From: Symmachiella macrocystis
GTDB taxonomy: Bacteria; Planctomycetota; Planctomycetia; Planctomycetales; Planctomycetaceae
Length of the DNA stretch: 64,000 bases
Assembly: GCF_007860075.1 (NCBI RefSeq)
Contig: NZ_SJPP01000001.1
Span: 2,887,490 to 2,951,489 of the forward strand
Direction: 5' to 3'
Part shown: positions 54,859 to 64,000 of the stretch, one piece after another
Position numbering within the stretch: the stretch's first letter is position 1
Layout of the letters: every line of letters starts with the position of its first letter
Notes under the pieces: generated by a model
What the model saw: only the letters and a program-made list of their open reading frames with translations
The model's database searches: none
What the model was told of the DNA's origin: nothing
Program-made: the position numbers and the translations under genes

Positions 54859-55986
54859 ATGCCTCGCGCCATTGACAAAAAAACCGAGACCCCCAATCCA
54901 CGCCGCCGAGGCGGTATTGATACGGGAAAGCATGCGATAGTGTTAGACACCCAGAGCTGCCACGAAATCGAGCCATGTTCGCAAACGTCCCTGGTCTGCG
55001 CCGGGCCGCCGGTGACGATCGTCCTGGCCGCTTACAACGGCCAAGAATACATTCGCGAACAAATCGAAAGCCTGCAACAACAAACCTATGCCAATTGGAC
55101 CTTGCTGGTTCGGGACGATAGTTCCAGCGACCGCACGGTCGATATTGTGCGGGAGTTAGCGAACCACGACGATCGCATTACGCTGCTCAACGATGCGCAA
55201 GGCTGGTTGGGGACCACGCAAAATTTCGGCACATTGCTCAAAGCGGCCTATGACGCCGATGCCCCCTATGTCCTCTTCGCCGATCAGGATGATGTTTGGC
55301 ATCCCGAAAAAATCGCACGGCAGATGGAGCTGATTCTCTGTGCGGAAGACGAAGATGGTCGCAATGTCCCGCAACTGGTGCATTCCGACTTGGCGGTCGT
55401 GGATGAAGAACTGCGGTTGATTCACGACTCCTTTATGGGCTACGAAGGCTTGGCTCATTCGCCCCATCAACCACTCAAGACGTTGCTGGTTCAAAATTTT
55501 GTCACCGGGTGTACAGCCCTGGTCAATCGCGCATTGTTGGAATTGGCTGTGCCGATTCCTACCGATGCGGCGCTGCACGACTGGTGGTTGGCCTTGTGCG
55601 CAGCGACGACCGGCCGGATTCATTATTTGCCGGCTGCCACAGTTCGCTATCGGCAGCATAGCAAAAATTGCGTCGGGGCACGGAGCACGCATGTGCATAT
55701 CGGCCGACTGTTATCGAATTTGCCTGCCTATGTGGGACGGCATACCGCAAACCTGACCGCTGGAATCGGCCAAGCGCGCACGTTGTTGCGACGGTTGGAG
55801 TCGACCACGAACGCCGACGACGATCGGGCGCAACTTGTGCGGCTGTTTTGTCAGAAATTTGAAAGCCAGCAAGGGAAGTTCCAAAGGATTTCCCGCGTCA
55901 TGAAACTCGGGATCCGCCGCCAATCACGGTTGAAGCAACTCTCCTTGTTGCTGCAATTGCCGCTGGTCCCCGTCTTGCCGCAATGA
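54859..55986 (+). CDS. Family 2 glycosyltransferase
   Basis: The GT2 catalytic region begins VTIVLAAYNGQEYIREQIES and continues ANWTLLVRDDSSSDRTVDIV and VLFADQDDVWHPEKIARQ (the DxD-like motif). LVNRALLELAVPIPTDAALH and IHYLPAATVRYRQHSKNCV are typical of rhamnosyltransferase-like GT2 proteins, which fits the neighbouring rfbA. No membrane helix is clear. The start is uncertain: ATG at 54859 was chosen, and 54826 or a non-ATG start nearer the domain are possible. It transfers a nucleotide-sugar residue to a surface polymer, by inference. Confidence 0.86.
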   Translation: MPRAIDKKTETPNPRRRGGIDTGKHAIVLDTQSCHEIEPCSQTSLVCAGPPVTIVLAAYNGQEYIREQIESLQQQTYANWTLLVRDDSSSDRTVDIVRELANHDDRITLLNDAQGWLGTTQNFGTLLKAAYDADAPYVLFADQDDVWHPEKIARQMELILCAEDEDGRNVPQLVHSDLAVVDEELRLIHDSFMGYEGLAHSPHQPLKTLLVQNFVTGCTALVNRALLELAVPIPTDAALHDWWLALCAATTGRIHYLPAATVRYRQHSKNCVGARSTHVHIGRLLSNLPAYVGRHTANLTAGIGQARTLLRRLESTTNADDDRAQLVRLFCQKFESQQGKFQRISRVMKLGIRRQSRLKQLSLLLQLPLVPVLPQ

Positions 55987-56029
55987 CCGCTGCTCTGTAA
56001 CGCTCTTTAGTGGCGCTCTTTAGTGGCGC

Positions 56030-58540
56030 TTACGGTAAGCCGTTTAGTTTGCGAACCACCCATTCGGTCGTCACCAACGCGCAGAACAGTAGCAATAGCA
56101 CCGGGTGTTGCCAGAGTGCAACTTCATCCCGGTCGCCGTGCGCGACCTCAGCAGCGTTAAGCAATTGCGGTAATTCGGACAAGGCATCGGGACCGATCAA
56201 CCGTCCGCCGCTGACAGTGGCAATTTGTGATAACAAGTCCGCGTTGGCGCTCAAGTCGGTCAATTCCTGCGCCGGCGGTTGCGAGACAAACAACGTCGCC
56301 ACGAATTTGGCCGCATCCAAATCTGCCCCGTCGAGTTTCAAGCGGGCTGTGTATTCTCCCGGCGGCAAGTCGATCGCCTGTCCTTCATACGCCAAGGGCC
56401 GACTGGGCGCGGGTGTTAAGGGAAGTGTTTGCAAGATGCGCGATTCCCCCGCGGCGACCAGTTCGGCCGTCGCCGTCAATTGCGGATAGCGTTCGAGAAA
56501 TACGCGATTGAATCGCGCACGCAATACGGCCGTTTTTCCTTGGGTAATATCACTTCGCTCAAAACCGAATTTCACGCTGTCCGTTCCACCCAGGCTTTGC
56601 TGACGCGCGCCCCAGCGTGCCAACTGGCCCCAAAAACGGTGGTGATACCGGTCCCCTGCGCGGTGCCGCCAGCGCCAGGTGCTGTCGATCCCCAGCCACA
56701 AAACCTGTCCCAGGCCGTAAGTTTGGCGCGCCAGAATAGCGCGATCTGCGGAGGTTCCCTGTGGAGCGTCGGCGGGGGAATCCATGGTCGCCAGAACGCT
56801 TGCGCCTGGTTTTGCGGTACCGGTCATGCCCCAAACATGTCCGGGAAAATCGCGCCAGATTTCACGATTGGCTTGGGGGTCGGCGGCGAACTGCAGCATC
56901 GGTTCGCGTTCGCCTTCGGGGGTAAGCGAGAGATGAAAGCCGCGTTCGTTGGGCGACGACTTGGCGGATCGTTTGGTGAATTGTTCGATCCGCAAATCGG
57001 AAACCGGCAATAGGCGCTGCAAGGCGGGAGGAAGTTCGCCATCCGTCGAAAAGTTTTTCCCAGCGAGGAGCACGAGCGTGCCGCGGCCGGCGTCGACATA
57101 ACGTTCCAGGCTTTCCCAGTCAGCGGGTGTCAGATGAGTTTGCGAGACATCGCCGACAATCACCACATCGGTGTCGGCCAAGGCGGATTTGTCCCAGCCA
57201 GCGGGATCGTTCGGCCAGTCCAATTGACGGGGGAAGAACGATGCATCCAAGACATCGAGAAAAGGCTGTTCAAAGATAACCTGCGCGACATCAACGCGGC
57301 TGTCGCGCAGAAAGGCATTATCGATAAACCGAAATTCCCAGCGGGCTTCCTCCTCGATCAACAGCACGCGGATCGTGTCGTCGACCACCGTGAGCGCGAA
57401 TTCAGCCGAGTTATTGTCGTCGCGAAGTTCTTCCGGTTGTGCTGCGACGGCGATGCGGAACGAAGACCGCCCCGCTGAATCGGCCGGCCAGTCAAATGCG
57501 ACGGTTGTCGTGTCCGCTTCGACGTTGATTGTCTTCCGCAAAGCAGCGCCGGTTGCCGGTTGCAAGACCACCTCGATGGCGCGTCCTGCAAAACCGGTCG
57601 TAGCGAGGGTTGCCGTCAGCCGCGGGGTGTCGCCTAAAAAGACGGACGTGGGGAAATCGAGATCGGTGACGGTGATGTCGACCGGTTTGCGGGGGCTGCC
57701 GATAAGCACCGGGAATATCGGAATGTTTTCGCGGCCGAGCGCACGGGCCGTGGCGATGGAATCATGCGTTGAGGTATCGCGACCATCAGAAAAGAGGACG
57801 ATTCCCGCGAGCGAGGTTTCCTCGCTTGAGGAGGTTCCGGATTCAATTCCCGCTCGTAGATTGGTTACACCGACGTTCAGACCTAACTCCTGTTCGTTGA
57901 GATCCAAGAGCGACAACGTATCCGCGTCGGCGGCCACAGACTGATCGGCGAACAATTGAATTTGCACATCACCAATCCGTTGCAACTCGGCGAGCAAGGG
58001 TGTGGTCGTTGACGTCAGAATCCGCTGGACAATTTCGCGGCGTTGCAGAGCGCCAATTTCATCCAGCAGTTGATGCAGGCTATCACGGCGCGTCTGTGCG
58101 AGCTGCACCGCTGCTTCGCCGTTGCTGGATTCGACCCATTTCGGTTCTTGATCATTTTCCAACGCCTGCAGCCATTGGTCCAAGCGGTCGCGACTGCCGT
58201 CATTGCCGATGGTTCCCAAAGCCCGCGCCCAGCGCAGTTTTTCGGCGTCGCTCGCTTGAGGATCGGGTGTCTGCATGCTTTGCGAGACATCAACGGCAAT
58301 CAAGATCCGCCGCTCAGCCGCGCGCTCGCGCACGACGGCCAGTACCGGTTGCAACAGTGCGAAGAACAGCAAGGCGATGGCGGACAGCCGTAAGGCCAAC
58401 AGCGAATTCCCGATCCGCGCCGCCACCAAACGGCGTTCGTAGCGGTATAGCATGATTACGCCGATGGCCGCGAGTGCGGCAAGGCTCAACCACAGCCACC
58501 ACAGGCCCCGGCCCTGAAAAATGATGTTCGACGCTTCCAC
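56030..58540 (-). CDS. VWA-domain membrane protein (BatA-like)
   Basis: This 836-residue protein starts from GTG 58540. Two N-terminal membrane helices (about 13-31 and 45-67) precede a von Willebrand A domain: RILIAVDVSQSMQTPDP (MIDAS Asp-x-Ser-x-Ser) to GIVLFSDGRDTSTHD. Ig-like and glutamine-amidotransferase-like parts follow (DTIRVLLIEEEARWEFRF; ADTDVVIVGDVSQTHLTPAD; RGTLVLLAGKNF). A final membrane helix is VLLLLFCALVTTEWVVRK (about 813-831). Such proteins occur near MoxR/Bat clusters. No MoxR gene is in the window. Confidence 0.88.
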   Translation of the reverse strand: MEASNIIFQGRGLWWLWLSLAALAAIGVIMLYRYERRLVAARIGNSLLALRLSAIALLFFALLQPVLAVVRERAAERRILIAVDVSQSMQTPDPQASDAEKLRWARALGTIGNDGSRDRLDQWLQALENDQEPKWVESSNGEAAVQLAQTRRDSLHQLLDEIGALQRREIVQRILTSTTTPLLAELQRIGDVQIQLFADQSVAADADTLSLLDLNEQELGLNVGVTNLRAGIESGTSSSEETSLAGIVLFSDGRDTSTHDSIATARALGRENIPIFPVLIGSPRKPVDITVTDLDFPTSVFLGDTPRLTATLATTGFAGRAIEVVLQPATGAALRKTINVEADTTTVAFDWPADSAGRSSFRIAVAAQPEELRDDNNSAEFALTVVDDTIRVLLIEEEARWEFRFIDNAFLRDSRVDVAQVIFEQPFLDVLDASFFPRQLDWPNDPAGWDKSALADTDVVIVGDVSQTHLTPADWESLERYVDAGRGTLVLLAGKNFSTDGELPPALQRLLPVSDLRIEQFTKRSAKSSPNERGFHLSLTPEGEREPMLQFAADPQANREIWRDFPGHVWGMTGTAKPGASVLATMDSPADAPQGTSADRAILARQTYGLGQVLWLGIDSTWRWRHRAGDRYHHRFWGQLARWGARQQSLGGTDSVKFGFERSDITQGKTAVLRARFNRVFLERYPQLTATAELVAAGESRILQTLPLTPAPSRPLAYEGQAIDLPPGEYTARLKLDGADLDAAKFVATLFVSQPPAQELTDLSANADLLSQIATVSGGRLIGPDALSELPQLLNAAEVAHGDRDEVALWQHPVLLLLFCALVTTEWVVRKLNGLP

Positions 58541-58607
58541 GCGTGACCTGTCGAGAACAAAGAGGATCGTTGGGCAAAACGCGTACAGTGACTCGGTGAA
58601 TGCAAAT

Positions 58608-58637
58608 CCCCCGGCTTGGTCGCTACCAAACCGGGGG
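58608..58637 (-). terminator. Hairpin after the Gfo/Idh/MocA gene
   Basis: CCCCCGGCTTGGT (58608-58620) pairs with ACCAAACCGGGGG (58625-58637) around CGCT, with one mismatch. It is 36 bases past the stop on the minus strand. The following bases are not a long T-run, so strength is uncertain. Confidence 0.5.
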
Positions 58638-58673
58638 CATACGGGTTCGTCAGTTGTTGCTTTTCACGGCGGC

Positions 58674-60161
58674 TTAGAGGCTCGCTAACAGCGGGATTTC
58701 GAAGCCGGTTGTGTTGGCGTCTTTCAGCAAGGAATTGGCCGCTTCGGCATGATCACCGGTGTGACGTTCCTTGGCACCGTCGAAGGTCAACCAGGGACCA
58801 ACGGTGTATTTGTTGTCCTCGGCGGACAGACCCACGTCTTTGCTCATGATGTCGTGCAAGGCCGTAAAGTGCTCGTAGGCATCGGTGTTTTCACCGAACT
58901 TACCCGCTTTGCTGTTGAACGGAACGTCAACACCCAAGCGATACGAGTTGTTCATGATGTGGCCCAGCACGCAGCCGTAATGGGCATCCAGGGCGTTGCC
59001 GTTGGCCATGTCCGGGTTCCCTTCGCGGACAGCTGCAATAAAGGCGCCCCAGTTGCCGCCGGGGGTGACGTCACCATCCTCGACGGTCAGCACGACCCCC
59101 TCATTGTCCCCTTTGGCGAAATATCTCCAGTAGTCGCCCCCTTCACGGTGCTTTGCTTGAGCGTTGGGGAGAATCTTTCCACCATCCTCGAAGTAGTACT
59201 CGTTGAGGACCTGCTTTTTGTAATTTTTATAGTTCACGTTACGGACGTTGAAGTAGACGTACTGTCCGTTGGGATATTCGGCGACGGCGAACATCGTATT
59301 GGGGGTTTCGCCTTGGTCGTTCCATTGGAACCGACCGCCCATGCCCATTACGCGAACCGGGTGCGTTTGATCTTCGTCGAGTGCCCAGCGGGCGACGTCC
59401 AATTGGTGCGTCCCCTGGTTGTTCATGTCGCCGTTGCCGGTTTCCCAAAACCAGTGCCAGTTGTAGTGCACGAAATTGGGATGATATTGGTCGATCTGTG
59501 CCGGGCCTTTCCACAGGTCCCAATTCAAGTTCGACGGCGGTGTGGTCGGACTCTTGTGTCCGATGCCACCCCGTGGCTTACAGCAATAACCGTAGGAGAT
59601 TTTCAGTTTGCCGAATTTCCCGTCCTGGATTTCTTTTACCAGCCCGGCAAGCTGTGCGTTGCTGCGACGCTGCGTACCGTGTTGCACGACGACGCCATAT
59701 TTTTTCTGGGCTTCGACAGCGATGCGGCCTTCGGCAATGTCGTGGCTCATCGGTTTTTCAACGTAGACATGTTTGCCGTGTTGGGCTGCCCAAATCGTGA
59801 TCAGCGAGTGCCAATGGTTGGGGGTGGCAACGGAGATGGCATCGACGTTTTTATCTTCCAAGGCTTCCCGGACATCAGCGGCGCCTTTGACGTTGGTGAC
59901 ACCTTTTTCGGCGAGCGCTTTCAGCGTGCGGTCCAAGACATCTTGATCGGGGTCGATGACGTAAGCGACTTCGACGTTCTTTTGTCCCAACCAACCTTGC
60001 AGGTGGCTTTTGCCGCGACCATTCAAACCGGCGACGGCGATTCGCACTCGATCATTGGCTCCATTGACCTTACCGGATGCTTGTGTGCCGGTCAGCAACA
60101 GCGAAGCGCCCGCTGCGGCGGTCGAGGTCTGTAAAAAACGGCGGCGAGTGATGATCGACAT
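58674..60161 (-). CDS. Tat-exported Gfo/Idh/MocA-family oxidoreductase
   Basis: The 495-residue product starts MSIITRRRFLQTSTAAAGAS, with a twin-arginine signal (RRRFLQ). The NAD(P) fold is RVRIAVAGLNGRGKSHLQGW. The catalytic region includes HVYVEKPMSHDIAEGRIAVE (the EKP motif) and NWHWFWETGNGDMNNQGTHQ. The Tat signal implies export of a folded protein with bound nucleotide. The substrate is unknown; sugar or cyclitol derivatives are usual for the family. AGAGGA precedes the ATG at 60161. Confidence 0.93.
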   Translation of the reverse strand: MSIITRRRFLQTSTAAAGASLLLTGTQASGKVNGANDRVRIAVAGLNGRGKSHLQGWLGQKNVEVAYVIDPDQDVLDRTLKALAEKGVTNVKGAADVREALEDKNVDAISVATPNHWHSLITIWAAQHGKHVYVEKPMSHDIAEGRIAVEAQKKYGVVVQHGTQRRSNAQLAGLVKEIQDGKFGKLKISYGYCCKPRGGIGHKSPTTPPSNLNWDLWKGPAQIDQYHPNFVHYNWHWFWETGNGDMNNQGTHQLDVARWALDEDQTHPVRVMGMGGRFQWNDQGETPNTMFAVAEYPNGQYVYFNVRNVNYKNYKKQVLNEYYFEDGGKILPNAQAKHREGGDYWRYFAKGDNEGVVLTVEDGDVTPGGNWGAFIAAVREGNPDMANGNALDAHYGCVLGHIMNNSYRLGVDVPFNSKAGKFGENTDAYEHFTALHDIMSKDVGLSAEDNKYTVGPWLTFDGAKERHTGDHAEAANSLLKDANTTGFEIPLLASL

Positions 60162-60555
60162 CGGAAATCCTCTGTGATTCAAAAAGAAGAATATGCGGGA
60201 GGGAGCTCACGCTATTTGGTGGACTTCATTGTAAACCGACCGAATAGGTTCTCGCAAGTTGAGCCCGTTTTTCCGGCCATTGTGCAACGAGCGGTTGACT
60301 CAGCGTAGGGCAACGTCGTCGCGAAGAGACTCCACTACAATTGTCACAAACCAACCCTCTGCGGTCGTATTCGACACTACGATCACGATTTGAAAAACGA
60401 TTGCTCATTCGCTGTGGAAACCAATGTTTTTTACCTGAAATCTGCAAGGTCTGAATTCTATGACCTTGACCGATTGCCATACGAAAACCGTATGATGCAG
60501 TTTTGTTCCATTTCTCAACGCTATTGTTCTCAATGCGATAGGCCGGGAGCTCTTC
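60162..60555. other. Divergent intergenic region with one inverted repeat
   Basis: About 394 bases between the oxidoreductase and the second sulfatase. CATACG AAAAC CGTATG at 60478-60494 is the only notable structure. The open frame on the minus strand here overlaps the start of the sulfatase and is not convincing. Confidence 0.5.
60478..60494. promoter_or_regulatory. Inverted repeat upstream of the second sulfatase
   Basis: CATACG AAAAC CGTATG is a perfect 6-base dyad with a 5-base spacer, about 60 bases before the sulfatase ATG. It overlaps a TTGACC/TATGAT pair whose spacing (19 bases) is rather long for a sigma-70 promoter. A regulator binding here would control the sulfatase. Confidence 0.35.
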
Positions 60556-61995
<1,440 letters not shown>

Positions 61996-62072
61996 AAGTC
62001 ATACGGAAAGGTTGGTGGCGAGTTGGCGTGGAAGAATGCCGCCGGTTTAGCGGTCTCTCGAATTTTACGGTG

Positions 62073-62125
62073 GTAGGAGACCTTCGGTCATGAGGGTAGC
62101 GGGGGCGGGAGACCCGCGCACAACA
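62073..62125. repeat. GGTCTCCC/GGGAGACC repeat, copy 2
   Basis: It begins TAGGAGACCTTCGGTCATGA and ends GGGCGGGAGACCCGCGCACA AC. It is related to the copies at 41970-42023 (opposite strand) and 62248-62301. Confidence 0.65.
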
Positions 62126-62247
62126 AGTGGGGGGAGTGGCCGGTGGCTAGTGGCGAGTGGCCAGTAAAGAGAAGGTGAAGAATAGGGTTGGAGGCTCGTT
62201 TGATTTTGAGTGCGAGCCTCACGCCTGTTCCCTCACACCTCATGCCT

Positions 62248-62301
62248 ATGTTGGGAGACCTTCGGTCGCGACGGTGCGGGGTCGGGAGACCCGCGCACAA
62301 C
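62248..62301. repeat. GGTCTCCC/GGGAGACC repeat, copy 3
   Basis: It begins ATGTTGGGAGACCTTCGGTC and ends GGTCGGGAGACCCGCGCACA AC. It is the best match to the reverse complement of copy 1. Confidence 0.7.
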
Positions 62302-62440
62302 GAGTGATGCGGAGCGGTGAAGGGAGTTGCCTGAGTAGGGCGGGTGAAACGATTGGCGTGCCTAACACATTTGACATACAATCCAACCGCCGCAAGCCTG
62401 TCCCCTCAAGCCCCAAGCCGACTTTGCCAAAGGAAGCGCC

Positions 62441-63529
62441 ATGGCAGACCCAGCACCTCAATTGCCGAAGACGAAGCGCCGTGCGCGCTGGCCGTATCTA
62501 TTGGCCGCTGCGGCCGTGTTGGCCGTGATCAGCATCAAGTGGCTGGTGCCGATTGCGATGGAGCAACGGGCGCTGGCGGTGATTCGTGCGGAGTGTCCGG
62601 ATGTGGGGATCGAAAATTCATCGGCACCGCCTCCCGCCCCACCGACAGTTATCACGGGGTTTCGCAGTTTGCGAGCGACTTTAGCAATGTCGATTTGGAA
62701 ACCGACAAATTTACATGCCGAATACGTCGGTCCGGATTTTCTTCGGGAGTGGACTGGGCATGAGTTCCTGCGGGTGCGAACGATCGAGGGGTCGGCTAAC
62801 GATTTGCGTCCCGCAGCCGATCAGTTGCGATGGCTGCAAGACGTTGTCGATGTCGAATTGTATAGCGTATATGATGACGATATTGAATATGTCAGGCATT
62901 ACACCAATCTAGAGTCGTTGACACTAAACACCGAAATTACGGATACCGGGCAACCCTGCATCACGGATGCTGGCATATCGAGGCTTAACAGTTTATTTGA
63001 ATTAAGAAGTTTAAATTTACGCGACGCCCATATCAGCGGTCGCGGATTCGCCACCTTGTCGGAACTGGATCAGCTGGAAGAATTGGATCTCACGCACACG
63101 CAGTTGACCGATGACGGACTAGACCACGTCTGCGAATTGAGCGGACTCAAATCGTTGCAATTTGCGGGCACACGCGTGACGGATGACGGTTTAGTCCACT
63201 TGAAGAATCTGCCGCGACTTGAATCGCTCATGCTCTTGGGGTTGCCCATTACAGATAACGGCTTAAAACATCTGTCGGATCTGAAGCAACTCAAGACGTT
63301 GAGCTTGTTGGAGACCAAGGTCACTGACGCCGGACTGCCCTATCTACTCACTCTCGACAACTTGGAAGACCTCGACCTGTCCGAAACAAAGGTGACGCTC
63401 GATGGCGTGCGGCAGCTACACGTCCTCCACAACCTGCGCCGCCTACGACTGGGAGGCTTTGGGATGACCGATGCCCAACGCGGCGAATTCCAACAAGCCT
63501 TGCCGGGCTGCAAAGTGACGCGTTATTGA
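62441..63529 (+). CDS. Membrane-anchored leucine-rich-repeat protein
   Basis: The 362-residue product starts MADPAPQLPKTKRRARWPYL with AAAGGAAG upstream. A membrane helix follows the basic start (LLAAAAVLAVISIKWLVPI, about 20-40). The outer part is mostly leucine-rich repeats of the planctomycete type from about residue 150: LNSLFELRSLNLRDAHISGR, LSELDQLEELDLTHTQLTDD, LSDLKQLKTLSLLETKVTDA and so on. Such proteins bind proteins or peptides. A near-copy of its first ~55 residues begins the next gene. Confidence 0.88.
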   Translation: MADPAPQLPKTKRRARWPYLLAAAAVLAVISIKWLVPIAMEQRALAVIRAECPDVGIENSSAPPPAPPTVITGFRSLRATLAMSIWKPTNLHAEYVGPDFLREWTGHEFLRVRTIEGSANDLRPAADQLRWLQDVVDVELYSVYDDDIEYVRHYTNLESLTLNTEITDTGQPCITDAGISRLNSLFELRSLNLRDAHISGRGFATLSELDQLEELDLTHTQLTDDGLDHVCELSGLKSLQFAGTRVTDDGLVHLKNLPRLESLMLLGLPITDNGLKHLSDLKQLKTLSLLETKVTDAGLPYLLTLDNLEDLDLSETKVTLDGVRQLHVLHNLRRLRLGGFGMTDAQRGEFQQALPGCKVTRY

Positions 63530-63566
63530 TTGGCGCCACACAGTGAATTCTTGCCAAGGACAAAAC

Positions 63567-64000
63567 ATGGCAGACGCAGCGACTCAACTGCCAAAGACGA
63601 AACGCCGTGCGCGCTGGCCGTATTTGCTAGCTGTTGTCGCACTGTTGGCGGTGATCAGCGTGAAGTGGCTAGTGCCGATTGCGCTGGAGCAGCGGGCGAT
63701 TGCGGTGATTCGTGCGGAGTGTCCGGATGTGGATGTCGACGTCCCAGAATTCATGCCGGACGGAAGGAAGGGCCCCTCACGGGTTGGTTGGATGCATCTG
63801 ATCCATACCCGCCGCCGACAAAGGACATTAGTCAAAACGGATTTTCTCGGGCCAACAGAACTGCAACGACGGATGGAACATGGTCTTTTGTGGGTGGTGT
63901 CTATCGACGGTCCGGCGGAGTATTTGCGCCCTGCTGCGAGTCAATTGCATCGGTTGCAAAGCGTAGAACGAATCAAACTCGACGATGCTACTGATGAGGA
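63567..64000 (+). CDS. Paralogous membrane protein, cut by the window end
   Basis: The reading frame from ATG 63567 gives MADAATQLPKTKRRARWPYL and stays open to the window end (about 144 codons). The first ~55 residues, including the membrane helix and EQRAIAVIRAECPDV, are almost the same as those of the gene before it. The sequence then diverges (DVDVPEFMPDGRKGPSR). The leucine-rich part, if any, would be outside the window, though SQLHRLQSVERIKLDD near the edge suggests it. A tandem duplication is clear; the function follows the upstream gene. Confidence 0.85.
   Translation, partial: MADAATQLPKTKRRARWPYLLAVVALLAVISVKWLVPIALEQRAIAVIRAECPDVDVDVPEFMPDGRKGPSRVGWMHLIHTRRRQRTLVKTDFLGPTELQRRMEHGLLWVVSIDGPAEYLRPAASQLHRLQSVERIKLDDATDE

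Larger units (their letters stand above)
61996..62440. other. Intergenic region rich in repeats
   Basis: This is 445 bases between the sulfatase and the first leucine-rich-repeat gene. It contains two copies of the GGTCTCCC/GGGAGACC repeat and GTGGCCAGTAAAG-type pieces (about 62137-62165). No gene was recognised. Confidence 0.55.

Noticed and set aside
58749-60134. 461-residue open frame opposite the Gfo/Idh/MocA gene
   Set aside because: The minus strand has a full, motif-bearing oxidoreductase; the plus frame is an antisense shadow caused by codon bias.

Overview
The window is a gene-dense stretch of a bacterial chromosome, very probably from a member of the phylum Planctomycetota (Planctomycetaceae-like). 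No rRNA or marker gene is present, so this is inferred from gene content: two secreted sulfatases, a Tat-exported Gfo/Idh/MocA oxidoreductase, a DUF1573 protein, a PQQ-propeller protein, an orphan GspD-like secretin with long repeats, a GAF-HlyD/M50-HlyD pair, ExbB plus two ExbD, and many short palindromic intergenic repeats. No tRNA, rRNA, CRISPR array, transposase, integrase or phage gene was seen.

Layout. 0-10 kb: the start of a DJ-1/PfpI gene cut by the window edge, an HD-GYP/PAS/GGDEF signalling protein, an RraA-like plus MlrC-like pair divergent from a 2-hydroxyacid dehydrogenase, a coiled-coil protein and small exported or membrane proteins. 10-18 kb: a shortened SecA paralogue, then a GAF-HlyD membrane protein and a PqqD-like/M50/HlyD protease that look like one export or processing module. 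18-27 kb: ribokinase, peroxiredoxin, DUF1573 and DUF4349 proteins, a sulfatase, and a QueC-like/ATP-grasp overlapping gene pair. 27-34 kb: ribulokinase and an arabinose/fucose isomerase-type enzyme, two tiny related membrane proteins, and a thioredoxin-fold protein without cysteines. 34-46 kb: ExbB-ExbD-ExbD, a GNAT enzyme, an OleA-like thiolase, endonuclease IV, an HDOD protein, an aldehyde dehydrogenase, a PQQ propeller, DUF4328 and Rieske proteins. 46-64 kb: a 1.7-kilo-residue secretin downstream of a SurA-like lipoprotein, RfbA, a glycosyltransferase, a VWA protein, the Gfo/Idh/MocA oxidoreductase, a second sulfatase, and two tandem leucine-rich-repeat membrane proteins, the last cut by the window end.

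Themes. Sugar and sulfated-polymer use (sulfatases, AraB with an isomerase, ribokinase, oxidoreductase) and envelope or export functions (SecA paralogue, M50/HlyD pair, Exb system, secretin with PPIase) dominate. The most unusual locus is the QueC-like/ATP-grasp pair at 23.9-25.5 kb. The QueC-like protein has an altered PP-loop. The ATP-grasp protein appears to carry its terminal metal-binding motif at the N-terminus, as in a circular permutation. The intergenic DNA holds at least four families of short palindromes or inverted-repeat elements.
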